The notes under the pieces were generated by a model that was given only the letters and a program-made list of their open reading frames with translations, was not told the origin of the DNA and searched no databases. From contig JAXRKP010000264.1 in NCBI GenBank assembly GCA_037039925.1, forward strand, positions 191,001-255,000: DNA of 64,000 nucleotides, written 5' to 3'. Below, piece by piece: positions 63,460 through 64,000 of the stretch. The DNA is from Doris montereyensis. Lineage: Eukaryota; Mollusca; Gastropoda; Nudibranchia; Dorididae. The translations under genes and the position numbers were made by a program. Within the stretch, counting starts at the first letter, position 1. Each line of letters opens with the position of its first letter.

Positions 63460-64000
63460 TATTGATGAAACTGAAAAAATATGATGCAACTGAAAAGAAT
63501 GATGAAATTGAAAAGAATGATGGAACTGAAAAGACTGATGCAACTGAAAAGAATGAGGAAACTGAAAAGAATGAGGAAACTGAAAAGAATGATGAAGAAA
63601 CTGAAAAAAGAATGATGAAACTGAAAAGAATGATGGAACTGAAAAGAATGATGAAGAAACTGAAAAGAATGATGCCACTGAAAAGAATGAGGAAACTGAA
63701 AAGAATGGTAAAACTGAAAAAAAGAATGATGAAACTGAAAAAAATGGAACTGAAAAGAATGATGAAACTGAAAGGAATGGTAAAACTGAAAAGAATGGTA
63801 AAACTTGAAAAGAATGGTAAAATGAAAAGAATGGAAACTGAAAAGAATGATGAAACTGAAAAGAATGATGTAAAACTGAAAAGAATGGTAAAACTGAAAA
63901 AAAGAATGAGGAAACTAAAAAAGAATGAATGAAACTGAAAAGAATGATGTCACTGAAAGGAATGATGGAAACTGAAAAGAATGATGAAACTGAAAAGAAT
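63460..64000 (+). repeat. 18-bp minisatellite running off the window
   Basis: About 30 units of GAAACTGAAAAGAATGAT with 15-bp and slipped variants (GGTAAAACTGAAAAGAAT). One frame reads E-T-E-K-N-D per unit, but single-base slips at A runs (for example near 63606, 63717 and 63804) move the frame repeatedly. I treat it as a satellite rather than a protein. Confidence 0.88.

Overview
This is a eukaryotic, AT-rich, repeat-dense window from an invertebrate animal. The tRNA-derived SINEs with a shared central domain, the very long (CT)n and minisatellite arrays and the aldehyde-oxidase-like gene suggest a lophotrochozoan, most likely a mollusc and perhaps a gastropod. The phylum is an inference, because no rRNA or mitochondrial marker is present.

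One host gene dominates. A molybdo-flavoenzyme of the xanthine dehydrogenase/aldehyde oxidase (XDH/AOX) family lies on the + strand from an 11-nt first coding exon (7899-7909) to a stop codon at 59772-59774. I could place 34 exon blocks, about 3.6 kb of coding sequence spread over 52 kb. Domain order is the two [2Fe-2S] modules (exons 2-6), the FAD module (exons 8-13) and the molybdopterin module (exons 16-34). GGK followed by Ile, and the R-A-P-G loop, point to an aldehyde oxidase rather than a classical xanthine dehydrogenase. Splice sites and phases fit almost everywhere. However, at least eight local frame breaks are present, one exon expected between 42903 and 45104 is absent, and the second [2Fe-2S] motif is scrambled inside a 65-bp minisatellite. 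The gene is therefore either a recent pseudogene or a functional gene seen through a long-read assembly with residual indels. The indels sit mostly in homopolymers and conserved residues resume straight after them, which favours the second reading for most of them.

Layout. 1-3100: a 46-bp minisatellite that decays to the right. 3100-7560: unique AT-rich DNA with SINEs and a diverged inverted repeat. 7560-7909: probable promoter, 5' UTR and exon 1. 8.0-20.3 kb: intron 1-2 territory packed with (CT)n, (GA)n, (ACT)n, a pentamer array, (AT)n, (CTT)n and a 22-bp C-rich minisatellite. 20.3-23.7 kb: iron-sulphur exons and the exon-derived minisatellite. 23.8-27.1 kb: an antisense RTE-type LINE with tandem 5' monomers. 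27.4-42.9 kb: FAD and early Moco exons with SINEs, a LINE 3' fragment, MITEs and minisatellites. 43-50.8 kb: a retroelement-rich block containing three LINE fragments and a nested TIR element. 50.9-59.8 kb: final exons. 59.8-64 kb: 3' flank with a 39-bp minisatellite, a TIR transposon and an 18-bp array that runs off the window.

The most unusual theme is that tandem duplication has repeatedly captured splice junctions of the AOX-like gene. A donor with its [2Fe-2S] coding block is present about 22 times at 21.2-22.8 kb. The acceptor of exon 26 is duplicated about 200 bp upstream of itself. The donor of exon 32 heads a 41-bp array of five copies.
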